Positions 6,031 to 12,957 of a stretch of 14,674 bases of DNA are shown here, one piece after another. Below the pieces are notes generated by a model. It had not been told where the DNA came from. It ran no database searches and worked only from the letters and a program-made list of their open reading frames with translations. The DNA is from an uncultured Porphyromonadaceae bacterium (GTDB lineage: Bacteria; Bacteroidota; Bacteroidia; Bacteroidales; Muribaculaceae). Every line of letters starts with the position of its first letter. Within the stretch, counting starts at the first letter, position 1. The stretch is taken from the NCBI GenBank assembly GCA_905212215.1, contig CAJMDR010000020.1:1-14674 (forward strand), given 5' to 3'. Made by a program: the position numbers and the translations under genes.

Positions 6031-6061
6031 TTAACAATCAAGGGGATAGAGTATCATAATT

Positions 6062-6148
6062 TCGTTAATATGAGTTAACCACAGAAGTCTAAATGTTAAC
6101 GATTTAAAATTTTTTACCCTGCGAAAAAAATTTTTTCCAAATTTCGCA
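6062..6148. other. A/T-rich intergenic stretch with inverted repeats
   Basis: TCGTTAA (6062-6068) and TTAACGA (6096-6102) form an inverted repeat. GTTAAC occurs at 6074-6079 and 6095-6100, 21 bases apart (two helical turns). TGCGAAA (6120-6126) and TTTCGCA (6142-6148) form a second inverted repeat around a run of A then T. None is followed by a terminator-like T run on the plus strand. The remainder to 6385 is A/T- and C-rich and shows nothing I can name. Confidence 0.35.
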
Positions 6149-6385
6149 TGGAAATCTCCCTATTTTTTCGCAACTGGCAGCCCATTTTTGCAAGAAAAGC
6201 CATTTTCCCCGTTCTGACCCCATTTCCAAACCCTTCACCCAAAGTGAAGCAAATCCTCCCCGATTTTCCTTTTCGTGTACTATTTACGGGTCTCCGAAAA
6301 CTGATAATCCGCCATTATTACCCATAATCATATAGAAAAACGTGGGATGGGATTCCCCTTATCCTTATCCTTCACCGTCACAGGT

Positions 6386-6416
6386 TTTGAACTGACAGGA
6401 ATTTTTGTTAACTTTA
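6386..6416 (+). promoter_or_regulatory. Promoter of the aminopeptidase P gene
   Basis: TTTG (6386-6389), 19 bases, TAACTTTA (6409-6416): spacing is exact and the -7 box differs from consensus only in its last base. It lies 24 bases before ATG 6441. Confidence 0.78.
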
Positions 6417-6440
6417 CAGCCATAAAACCCAAATCAAGCT

Positions 6441-8243
6441 ATGGAGAAAAAGAATCGACAATATCTGCAGGCACTTCGTGAGGCCATGAAAGAAAACGGC
6501 ATCTATGCCGTAGTGGTAAGCGGCACCGACCCCCATCAGAGCGAGAACCCGCCGGCACATTGGCGTGGCCGCGAATGGCTCACCGGTTTCTGGAGCGAGA
6601 ACGGCACTAACGGTACAGCGGTAATAACTCCCGAAGAAGCTCTTTGCTGGACAGACTCACGTTACTTCATCCAGGCCACGGAACAGCTCGAAGGCACCGG
6701 ATTCAGCATGATGAAGGAAGATGGCCCGGACGCTGTGGATCTGGTAGACTGGCTCACCGAGCATGTCCCCGCCGGAGAAACCGTAGGCATCGACGGCATG
6801 ACTTTCTCTATAAGCTATGCCCAGCGCATTCAGCAGGAACTGCAAGACAACAACATTCTTTTCAACGACCATTTCGCACTCTTCGACTATATCTGGCCCG
6901 ACAGACCCGCTAAACCGGCCAACAAGGTTTTCATCCATGATGAAGACATAGTTGGAGAGACCGCCGGAAGCCGTCTCGACAGAGTAATGGAACAGGCAAA
7001 GACGGAACTCGCCAATGCCGTATTGCTCTCTTCGCTCGACGACATAGCATGGGCCACCAACCTCCGTGCCGCAGGCGACATCAACTTCTCGCCGATTTAT
7101 GTGGCATTCCTATATCTTGACGAGTCCGGCAAACGCATTCTCTTCGTAGATAACGACAAGCTCACCCCGGAAGTAGAAGAGCATCTTAAGAAGTATGGCA
7201 TAGAACATCGTCCCTACGATTCCGTCCTGGATTTCGTGGCATCACTGCCCAAAGAGACCCGCCTGCTGCTTGACCCGGAAAAGACTGCCCGTGGCATCTA
7301 CGACCGCGTAGGCTGTACTCCTGTCTTCGGCGGCGCTCCCGTGGCTAAGCTCAAGAGCATCAAGAGCCCGCAGATGCTGAAATCGCTGCATCAGGCAATG
7401 ATAAAAGATGGCGTTGCCCTCACGCGCTTCTTTATGGAGGTAGAGGAGCAGTATCCCTCCGGAAAACTTACCGAGCTTGGTCTGAGCCGTCGTCTACGTG
7501 AGCTGCGCCTCAGCGACCCCACCTGTGTCGACGAGAGCTTCGCCGCGATCTTAGGCTGGAACGCCCACGGAGCTATCGTGCACTATGAAGCCACCGAAGA
7601 AAGTTCAATTCCCGTAACAGGACGCGGACTGCTGTTGGTAGACAGCGGCGGCCAGTATCAGCAGGGCACCACCGACATCACCCGCACCATCGCCCTCGGC
7701 ACTCCCACCGATGAAGAACGGCATGACTTCACCTTAGTAATGAAAGGCCATATAGCGCTCGCCACCGCCACCTTCCCGCAAGGCACCCGTGGATCGCAGC
7801 TCGATGTACTGGCACGTCAGTATCTCTGGGCGGAAGGAAAGGCTTACTACCACGGCACAGGCCACGGTGTGGGATTCTTCATCAATTGCCACGAAGGGCC
7901 GCAGAATATACGTCTCAACGAGAATCCCGCCGTATTGGAGCCGGGCATGGTAACCAGCGACGAACCGGGACTCTACCTGGAAGGCCGTTATGGCATCCGT
8001 TGCGAGAACCTGATAGCTACCGTGCCCTGGCGCACTACCGATTTCGGCGAATTCTACCGCTTCGAGGTAATGACACTCTTCCCCTTCGACCTCAACCTGT
8101 TCGAGACCGAGATCATGACCGATGAGGAGATAGAATGGCTGAACGCCTACCATGCCCGCGTATACGAAACTCTGGCACCCTACCTCAACGATAAAGAAGA
8201 AGTGTGGCTGCGTGCCAAGACTCTTCCGCTGACAAGAAAATAA
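6441..8243 (+). CDS. pepP: Xaa-Pro aminopeptidase (aminopeptidase P, M24B family)
   Basis: A 600-residue protein of the long three-domain aminopeptidase P type: two creatinase-like N-terminal domains (about 1-160 and 165-310) and a C-terminal pita-bread catalytic domain (about 320-560). The dinuclear metal ligands are all present: Asp401 in LLLVDSGGQY, Asp412 in GTTDITRT, His475 in GTGHGVGFF, Glu508 in TSDEPGLYLEG and Glu522 in IRCENL. The enzyme releases the N-terminal residue from peptides with proline in second position, normally with Mn(II) or Zn(II). There is no signal peptide, so it is cytoplasmic, in keeping with intracellular peptide turnover. The length of about 600 matches the XPNPEP1-like form rather than the shorter E. 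coli PepP. The carbonic anhydrase-like gene follows after 19 bases in what is probably one operon. Confidence 0.93.
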   Translation: MEKKNRQYLQALREAMKENGIYAVVVSGTDPHQSENPPAHWRGREWLTGFWSENGTNGTAVITPEEALCWTDSRYFIQATEQLEGTGFSMMKEDGPDAVDLVDWLTEHVPAGETVGIDGMTFSISYAQRIQQELQDNNILFNDHFALFDYIWPDRPAKPANKVFIHDEDIVGETAGSRLDRVMEQAKTELANAVLLSSLDDIAWATNLRAAGDINFSPIYVAFLYLDESGKRILFVDNDKLTPEVEEHLKKYGIEHRPYDSVLDFVASLPKETRLLLDPEKTARGIYDRVGCTPVFGGAPVAKLKSIKSPQMLKSLHQAMIKDGVALTRFFMEVEEQYPSGKLTELGLSRRLRELRLSDPTCVDESFAAILGWNAHGAIVHYEATEESSIPVTGRGLLLVDSGGQYQQGTTDITRTIALGTPTDEERHDFTLVMKGHIALATATFPQGTRGSQLDVLARQYLWAEGKAYYHGTGHGVGFFINCHEGPQNIRLNENPAVLEPGMVTSDEPGLYLEGRYGIRCENLIATVPWRTTDFGEFYRFEVMTLFPFDLNLFETEIMTDEEIEWLNAYHARVYETLAPYLNDKEEVWLRAKTLPLTRK

Positions 8244-8262
8244 AGAAGCTACATATTATAAA

Positions 8263-8817
8263 ATGGCACTCATAAAATCAGTACGCGGCTATACGCCGGT
8301 AATCGGTGAGGGCACTTTCCTTGCCGACAACGCCACCATTGTTGGCGATGTGATTATGGGACGCGACTGCAGCATCTGGTTCAACACCGTGCTGCGTGGT
8401 GATGTCAATTCCATCCGTCTCGGCAACAGAGTGAATGTACAGGACGGCAGTGTACTGCACACACTCTACCAAAAATCCACCATAGAGATCGGCGACGATG
8501 TGAGCATAGGCCACAACGTAGTCATCCACGGCGCCCACATACACGATTTCGCCCTGATAGGTATGGGCGCTATCGTCATGGACGATGTAGAGGTTGGCCG
8601 CGGTGCTCTCGTGGCTGCCGGCAGCGTGGTGCTGAGTCGCACCAAGATCGGTCCTCACGAGATGTGGGCCGGCGCTCCCGCTAAATTCGTGAAGATGGTA
8701 GAGCCGGAGAAGGCCAAGGAAATGAACATCAAGATTGCCAAGAACTATCTCATGTATGCCCGCTGGTATCCCCAGGAAGGAGAAGGAGACATCTGCGACA
8801 AGCCGGAATGTAAATAA
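8263..8817 (+). CDS. Gamma-class carbonic anhydrase family protein (left-handed beta-helix)
   Basis: A 184-residue protein beginning MALIKSVRGYTPVIGEGTFL. Hexapeptide repeats of the left-handed beta-helix run from about residue 20 to 130 (ATIVGDVIMGRDCSIWFNTV, LRGDVNSIRLGNRVNVQDGS and on). The three zinc histidines of gamma carbonic anhydrases are present: His66 in VLHT, His84 in IGHN and His89 in IHGA. The C-terminal helix (EPEKAKEMNIKIAKNYLMYA) packs on the trimer in homologues. YrdA/CaiE/PaaY-like members have this size, and only some show measured CO2 hydration, so activity is inferred. It sits downstream of pepP with a 19-base gap and is followed by a terminator, making a two-gene operon. 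Confidence 0.9.
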   Translation: MALIKSVRGYTPVIGEGTFLADNATIVGDVIMGRDCSIWFNTVLRGDVNSIRLGNRVNVQDGSVLHTLYQKSTIEIGDDVSIGHNVVIHGAHIHDFALIGMGAIVMDDVEVGRGALVAAGSVVLSRTKIGPHEMWAGAPAKFVKMVEPEKAKEMNIKIAKNYLMYARWYPQEGEGDICDKPECK

Positions 8818-8839
8818 TCATTTTCGCTTTCATATTCAG

Positions 8840-8884
8840 CCGGGAACGGTACATTATTCAAAGTGCTGTTCCCGGTACTTTTAT
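8840..8884 (+). terminator. Rho-independent terminator of the pepP operon
   Basis: CCGGGAAC (8840-8847) pairs with GTTCCCGG (8868-8875). The pairing continues inward through a G-U and GTAC/GTGC to about 13 bp, with a 10-base loop. A T-rich tail (tacttttatttattt) follows. Confidence 0.82.
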
Positions 8885-8967
8885 TTATTTCCCTCACCTT
8901 TATTACAACACTCGTATCCATATGATAGAGATTCAGCTTCACATCGCATATAAAACTTGTTCTCGCT

Positions 8968-8999
8968 GTTGCTTATCTGCCTAAAAATCCGTACCTTTG
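8968..8999 (+). promoter_or_regulatory. Promoter of the exported protein-CotH operon
   Basis: TACCTTTG (8992-8999) is a perfect -7 box. GTTG at 8968-8971, 20 bases upstream, is a one-mismatch -33 element. The start codon ATG 9014 follows 14 bases after the box, so the leader is very short. Confidence 0.68.
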
Positions 9000-9013
9000 C
9001 AATTCCAACCATC

Positions 9014-9535
9014 ATGCAACGAAAAGCCAACATCATAAATAAATTCACCGCAGTATTGCTCATGGCACTCGCCTCCGCAGTGACAATGACCGCCTTTCCT
9101 CCGATTCCGGAGCATGGCAGGATGTTCAACACTCTCATCCTGCGGCTGCATAACGGAGCTGTAATAAGAACGGGAGCCGTAAGCCATCTGCAGTTGCTCA
9201 GCGACAAATCACTCCGTATAGGTTCCGGCGAAAAAGCCATTGAGGTGCCCTTGAACCAAGTGAAAGGATGGAGCTATGAACGTACCGATTCCATAACAGT
9301 AGGCGTGGCGGAAATAGGAACCGCAGCCGACAGGATACAGTTCAGGCTCTCTCCTGCCGGGCTCTCCATCCACGGATTACGTTCCGGCGATATCCTTACC
9401 CTTTCCGACATACAAGGAAAGGCCTCTGTTCTGCCTTATGACGGCGATTCTTACTGTTTCCCCTTGGCCTCTTTGCCGGAAGGAATATATATAATTAATG
9501 TTGCAGGCTGCAGCTTTAAATTCGCCGTACGATGA
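9014..9535 (+). CDS. Exported protein of unknown function with T9SS-like C-terminal tail
   Basis: ATG 9014 gives 173 residues; the frame is open to 8957, but those codons overlap the promoter. The N-terminus (MQRKANIINKFTAVLLMALASAVTMTA) is a signal peptide. The first mature half has strands LILRLHNGAVIRTGAVSHLQLL and AIEVPLNQVKGWSYE, which resembles a beta-sandwich 'ruler' protein but matches no family I recognise. The last 60 residues (LSIHGLRSGDILTLSDIQGK ... LPEGIYIINVAGCSFKFAVR) follow the strand pattern of the type IX type A sorting tail, much as in the protein at 598-933. Its stop TGA overlaps the ATG of the CotH gene, implying coupled translation and a functional link. Confidence 0.65.
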   Translation: MQRKANIINKFTAVLLMALASAVTMTAFPPIPEHGRMFNTLILRLHNGAVIRTGAVSHLQLLSDKSLRIGSGEKAIEVPLNQVKGWSYERTDSITVGVAEIGTAADRIQFRLSPAGLSIHGLRSGDILTLSDIQGKASVLPYDGDSYCFPLASLPEGIYIINVAGCSFKFAVR

Positions 9536-10989
9536 TGAAGAAGACATTTGCCTTGATTCTGCTCGCCGCATTTGCCATAAGCACCGCCGTTGCCCTGTCG
9601 CCCAAATGGCTCGACATCATTCTCAGGCAGAAAGAAGAATCCGCTTTCATAGTGCGCAGCATTCCCTCTGACTCTGTTGCCACCATACAGCACATACCCG
9701 GCACAAAAGCGCTCTTCGATTCCCTCGAAGTGACCGTTGTTGACTCCGGTAAGCGCTATACCTACCCTCTCGATTCCATAGCACGTTGCGAACTGCGAAG
9801 ACATATACCGGTGATAAACATCGTGACAGATTCCGCGGTGTATGACGTAACAAGCAAAGAAAAATACCTCGACGGCATTTTCAGCATGACGGAAGGCGCT
9901 GGCGTCGACACCGACTATGAGGCGGTAAAACCGGTAAAGGTAAAGGTACGTGGACGCGGAAATTCCACATGGATGCTGCCAAAGAAGCCTTACCGCCTTA
10001 AGTTCGACAAGAAAATATCAATCTGCGGCCTCAAGAAGGCCAAGAACTATGTGCTGATAGCCAACTACATCGATCCTACCTTGCTACACAACGCCGCCGC
10101 CTTCGAAATAGCCAGCCGCCTCGGAATGCCCTGGACCAATCACTCCATTCCTGTGGACGTATATTTCAACGGCAGATATTGCGGTGCCTACATGCTCTCG
10201 GAGAAAGTGGGCATCAACGCCGGTTCGGTGGATATAGACGAAGACACAGGCCTTCTGTTGGAAATGGACGAGGCAATGGACGAGAATTATTGCTATAAGT
10301 CACCGCTTCTGCAATTGCCTATCATGATAAAGGATCCGGACATCGACGAGATAGCAGAGAAAGACACCACTCTCACTGCCGCTGCCATCTTCGACTCAAT
10401 AAAAGCGGAGTTCAACACTGCCGAAGCCTCTTTGCTCGTTGCCGACAAAGATGCCTGGCGCAATTATTTTGATCTGGAATCTGCAGTAAACTATGTGTTG
10501 ATACAGAATGTCACCGGCAACTGGGACTTTACCCATCCCAAGAGCCTGTATGTATGGCGCGAGAAAAAAGGAGACAAGTTCAAATTCGGCCCTGTGTGGG
10601 ACTTTGACTGGACTGCCGACTATTACGTCAACCACGGTTTTGAACTCGACTACGGCTATCCATTGCTCACCAGCAACGACAGCAGCGCAGATATGTTCCG
10701 TTACATGACCCGTACCGAGGCTTTCTGGGACTTTTACCGTGCCCAATGGGAGAAATACAAAAATCATATCTGGCCAGAGGTTAAGGCTTACCTGTTGGCT
10801 TATACCGACCTTATCGAGACCAGCGCATACACCAACGGCGAGCTTTGGCATCCCAACCGGGCTGACAGGCATCGTTATTACTGGAAGCCCACCACCATGC
10901 TGCGCAAGAGTGTAGAGGATTACATTACCTGGCTGGAACGCCGCATGGAGTACATTGACCAATCACCTTCCATGGGCCTCTACTGGTAA
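9532..10989 (+). CDS. CotH kinase-like family protein, exported
   Basis: A 485-residue protein with an N-terminal signal peptide or anchor (MMKKTFALILLAAFAISTAVA). The region up to about 130 is unassigned and Asp/Ser rich. The CotH domain spans about 130-480: VKVRGRGNSTWMLPKKPYRL (137-156 region), NYVLIANYIDPTLLHNAAAF, PVDVYFNGRYCGAYMLSEKV, LLLEMDE, NWDFTHPKSLYVW (330-342) and FGPVWDFDWTADYY (352-365). The Arg-Gly-Arg-Gly-Asn-Ser motif and the WDFDWT acidic motif are hallmarks of the family, where acidic residues bind Mg2+ in Bacillus CotH, an atypical protein kinase of the spore coat. Here the protein is non-sporulation, periplasmic or surface exposed; its substrate is unknown, and the coupled tail-protein upstream is one candidate. 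ATG 9535 is an alternative start one codon later. Confidence 0.88.
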   Translation: MMKKTFALILLAAFAISTAVALSPKWLDIILRQKEESAFIVRSIPSDSVATIQHIPGTKALFDSLEVTVVDSGKRYTYPLDSIARCELRRHIPVINIVTDSAVYDVTSKEKYLDGIFSMTEGAGVDTDYEAVKPVKVKVRGRGNSTWMLPKKPYRLKFDKKISICGLKKAKNYVLIANYIDPTLLHNAAAFEIASRLGMPWTNHSIPVDVYFNGRYCGAYMLSEKVGINAGSVDIDEDTGLLLEMDEAMDENYCYKSPLLQLPIMIKDPDIDEIAEKDTTLTAAAIFDSIKAEFNTAEASLLVADKDAWRNYFDLESAVNYVLIQNVTGNWDFTHPKSLYVWREKKGDKFKFGPVWDFDWTADYYVNHGFELDYGYPLLTSNDSSADMFRYMTRTEAFWDFYRAQWEKYKNHIWPEVKAYLLAYTDLIETSAYTNGELWHPNRADRHRYYWKPTTMLRKSVEDYITWLERRMEYIDQSPSMGLYW

Positions 10990-11002
10990 ACTCAAGTTTA
11001 AA

Positions 11003-11074
11003 TCTGGTAAGTCTGAATTGTCCGATTTGCCTGATAAGTCCGATCGGTATGACAGGTCCGATTTGCCCTGCCGG
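11003..11074. repeat. Degenerate 9-bp tandem repeat
   Basis: Eight contiguous nonamers can be read: TCTGGTAAG, TCTGAATTG, TCCGATTTG, CCTGATAAG, TCCGATCGG, TATGACAGG, TCCGATTTG and CCCTGCCGG. The 12-mer GTCCGATTTGCC occurs twice, exactly 36 bases (four units) apart, at 11020 and 11056. The array starts 14 bases after the CotH stop. Its last units can fold as CAGG/CCTG with an outer CGG/CCG and are followed by a six-T run (11078-11083), so it may double as the CotH operon terminator. No strong competing terminator is seen there. Confidence 0.75.
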
Positions 11075-11104
11075 TAGTTTTTTGTAATAAACTTTGCAAA
11101 AAAT

Positions 11105-11135
11105 TTTGCCGGGTTGCAGATAATTACTAATTTTG
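11105..11135 (+). promoter_or_regulatory. Promoter of rpsU
   Basis: TTTG (11105-11108), 19 bases, TAATTTTG (11128-11135): a perfect consensus. The transcript should begin near 11142, giving a leader of about 150 bases before rpsU. The leader can form small hairpins (GGGT/ACCC and CCGAC 11165-11169 with GTCGG 11181-11185), then becomes A/C-rich before the ATG. Confidence 0.87.
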
Positions 11136-11292
11136 CAGCGCCTTGGTGTAGAGGGTCATGTAACCCGACCTGACAACACTGTCGGCAACTTCAGTAAGCA
11201 CCCGGTTTAAGCGCAAAAAAGAAACAAAATTGATTAATCCGGCCACTTACATACCCATAACCCATAAAACAGAAACAACAAAGCAACAGACA

Positions 11293-11484
11293 ATGATCAT
11301 CGTACAAGTAAAGGAAGGCGAGAACATAGAGCGCGCCCTTAAGAAATTCAAACGTAAATACGAGCGCACCGGAGTGGTAAAAGAACTCCGTCGCCGTCAG
11401 GCCTTTGAGAAACCTTCGGTAACCAACCGTAAGAAGATGATGAAGGCCGTTTACGTGCAGCAGCTTCGTCAAGGCGAAGAGTAA
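11293..11484 (+). CDS. rpsU: Small ribosomal subunit protein bS21
   Basis: ATG 11293 gives 63 residues, MIIVQVKEGENIERALKKFK..., the standard bS21 start and length; upstream in-frame codons (from 11230) do not resemble the family. The body is almost entirely basic helix (KFKRKYERTGVVKELRRRQAFEKPSVTNRKKMMKAVYVQQ). bS21 binds the 30S platform near the 3' end of 16S rRNA; in Bacteroidia it helps bury the anti-Shine-Dalgarno sequence. The upstream bases (aacaacaaagcaacagaca) contain no Shine-Dalgarno. The gene heads the rpsU - xer - hpf cluster. Confidence 0.95.
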   Translation: MIIVQVKEGENIERALKKFKRKYERTGVVKELRRRQAFEKPSVTNRKKMMKAVYVQQLRQGEE

Positions 11485-11510
11485 GGCGCTTACCCGTACT
11501 CACACTTGTA

Positions 11511-11576
11511 GACAAGACATATTTTCAGGCATTGCCGTGTTCCTGTAGGAATTACGGCTTTGTCTGGATATTTGTC
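11511..11576 (+). other. Imperfect hairpin in the rpsU-xer intergenic region
   Basis: An inner stem pairs GCCGT with ACGGC and TTCC with GGAA around a TGTA loop (11534-11558). It is flanked by weaker outer pairings: GACAA (11511-11515) with TTGTC (11572-11576), ATAT with ATAT, and CAG with CTG. The inner stem is followed by TTTGTCT, too short for a strong terminator. It may partly end the rpsU message or shape the recombinase leader. Confidence 0.4.
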
Positions 11577-11596
11577 ATCTAAATACTTCATCCTCC

Positions 11597-11640
11597 CCTT
11601 GTAACCAATACCCTTGTAACAACCTCAATCATCCTTGTAG
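11597..11640 (+). repeat. Short direct repeats of CCTTGTA before the recombinase start
   Basis: CCTTGTAAC occurs at 11597-11605 and 11612-11620, and CCTTGTAG at 11633-11640; a related ACTTGTAG lies near 11505. The last copy is nine bases before the TTG start codon of the recombinase. The arrangement could be a regulator or RNA-binding site, but may simply be slippage-derived sequence. Confidence 0.5.
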
Positions 11641-11648
11641 AGACTACC

Positions 11649-12572
11649 TTGGACTTAGAGAAATTCAAAGCTTATCTGCGCTATGAACGCAACAGATCGG
11701 AATACACTGTACGCAGCTATATCTTCGACCTGAATAACTTTGTCGCCTATATGGAAAAGGAAACAGGCGCAGAGTTCAGCGGTAGCAGCGTGGAGCAGAA
11801 ACAGATAAGACAATGGCTTGCGGAGCGCTCCAGAGAAGGCTGTAGCCCAAGGAGTCTGCGACGCTATGTATCCAGCCTTTCCACATATTTCCAGTATCTC
11901 CTGCGCCTGGGCGAGATAACGGTGAATCCTTGCAAAGGTATCCGACTGCCGAAAATTGGTCAGGAACTCCCCATGCCGGCCGATGAAAAAGAGCTGGAAG
12001 CCATTCTCGGAGAGCCGTTGGATGACGATGCCGACCCCATGTTGCTCTTCGTGGAAATGCGCGACAGACTCGCTTTGGAGATTCTTTATGCTACCGGATT
12101 AAGGCGCTCGGAACTACTGAGTCTTAACGATGAAAGCATTTCCGAATCCATGCAACGGCTTCAGGTAACCGGCAAACGCGGCAAACAACGCATCGTTCCC
12201 CTTGCGCCACAACTACTGGAACGGATAAGGATTTATCGCTCACTGCGCAACCATCTTTATCCGTTTGTCAAGGACCCCGGCAACCCCCTTCTGATAGGCA
12301 ACCGTGGCAAACGCCTGAACAATTCCGCCTTGTCAGCCATTATAAATAAAGAGTTGGCAGCCACACATACGGCACGCAAGACTCCTCATACGTTGCGGCA
12401 TACCTTCGCCACATCCTTGTTGCGTGCCGGAGCTGACCTGCGCACTCTGAAAGAGCTATTAGGACACTCTTCCCTCGCCACTACACAGATTTACACACAT
12501 CTGTCGGTGGACGAGCTAAAACAAAACTATAACCTGGCCCATCCTAAGGCCAAAAAAACTAAAGAGGATTAA
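11649..12572 (+). CDS. xerC: Tyrosine recombinase of the XerC/XerD type
   Basis: A 307-residue recombinase. The start is TTG 11649 (M)DLEKFKAYLRYERNRSEYTV, which matches the usual first residues of Xer proteins; no ATG is available nearby. The N-terminal SAM-like DNA-binding domain spans about 1-90 and the catalytic domain about 105-300. The full active set is present: Arg152 in ATGLRRSELL, Lys176 in TGKRGKQRIVPL, His247 and Arg250 in PHTLRHTFATSLL, His273 in LGHSSLATTQ and nucleophile Tyr282 in IYTH. Xer recombinases resolve chromosome dimers at dif with FtsK. Length, lack of phage context and position between rpsU and hpf argue for the housekeeping enzyme rather than an element integrase. 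Whether it is the XerC or XerD orthologue cannot be decided by eye. The hpf gene begins two bases after its stop. Confidence 0.9.
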   Translation: MDLEKFKAYLRYERNRSEYTVRSYIFDLNNFVAYMEKETGAEFSGSSVEQKQIRQWLAERSREGCSPRSLRRYVSSLSTYFQYLLRLGEITVNPCKGIRLPKIGQELPMPADEKELEAILGEPLDDDADPMLLFVEMRDRLALEILYATGLRRSELLSLNDESISESMQRLQVTGKRGKQRIVPLAPQLLERIRIYRSLRNHLYPFVKDPGNPLLIGNRGKRLNNSALSAIINKELAATHTARKTPHTLRHTFATSLLRAGADLRTLKELLGHSSLATTQIYTHLSVDELKQNYNLAHPKAKKTKED

Positions 12573-12574
12573 CC

Positions 12575-12868
12575 ATGGAAGTACAAATCAACGCGATCCA
12601 TTTCGACATCACAGAGAAGCTGACAGCGTTTATCAACAAAAAAATCGACAAGCTCAGCCGCCGCTACGAGTCGATCACAGGCGTGGACGTAACCCTCAAA
12701 GTAGTGAAACCCGAAACATCAATGAACAAAGAGGCCGCCATCCTCCTCACCGTACCCAACAGCGAGGATCTGTTCGCCTCAAAAATCGCCGACAGTTTCG
12801 AGGAAGCCATCGACCTCTGCTTAGAAGCGTTGGAACGTCAGCTGGAAAAACTCAAAGGAAAGAAATAA
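12575..12868 (+). CDS. hpf: Ribosome hibernation-promoting factor, short form (HPF/RaiA family)
   Basis: A 97-residue protein: MEVQINAIHFDITEKLTAFI, KKIDKLSRRYESITGVDVTL, KEAAILLTVPNSEDLFASKI and AIDLCLEALERQLEKLKGKK. This is the beta-alpha-beta-beta-beta-alpha fold of the HPF/YfiA family, which binds the 30S decoding channel of idle ribosomes in stationary phase and promotes or locks inactive 70S/100S particles. Its length of about 97 fits the short HPF type without the C-terminal dimerisation domain. It starts two bases after the xer stop (TAACCATGG), so it is translated from the same message, and a strong terminator follows. Confidence 0.93.
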   Translation: MEVQINAIHFDITEKLTAFINKKIDKLSRRYESITGVDVTLKVVKPETSMNKEAAILLTVPNSEDLFASKIADSFEEAIDLCLEALERQLEKLKGKK

Positions 12869-12914
12869 TCCGCCAATCACATACACGGAAAAGCAGTCCT
12901 TTCCGGAAAAGTAA

Positions 12915-12956
12915 CGGAGGATGCATCGATTACCGGTGCATCCTCCGCATTTTTTA
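12915..12956 (+). terminator. Strong hairpin terminator between hpf and tRNA-Leu
   Basis: CGGAGGATGCATCG (12915-12928) pairs with CGGTGCATCCTCCG (12934-12947): 14 bp with one G-U pair and a 5-base loop, followed by CATTTTTT. Read from the other strand, the same hairpin is followed by TTACTTTT, so it probably also ends the convergent tRNA-Leu transcript. Confidence 0.93.
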
Positions 12957-12957
12957 C

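Noticed and set aside
5881..6078. 65-codon plus-strand frame in the intergenic region
   Set aside because: No promoter, no family resemblance, and it crosses the stems and the -7 box of the putative minus-strand RNA; base composition is not coding-like.
11003..11074. Short repeats as a CRISPR array
   Set aside because: Units are 9 bp, contiguous and degenerate, with no spacers, and no cas genes are nearby.
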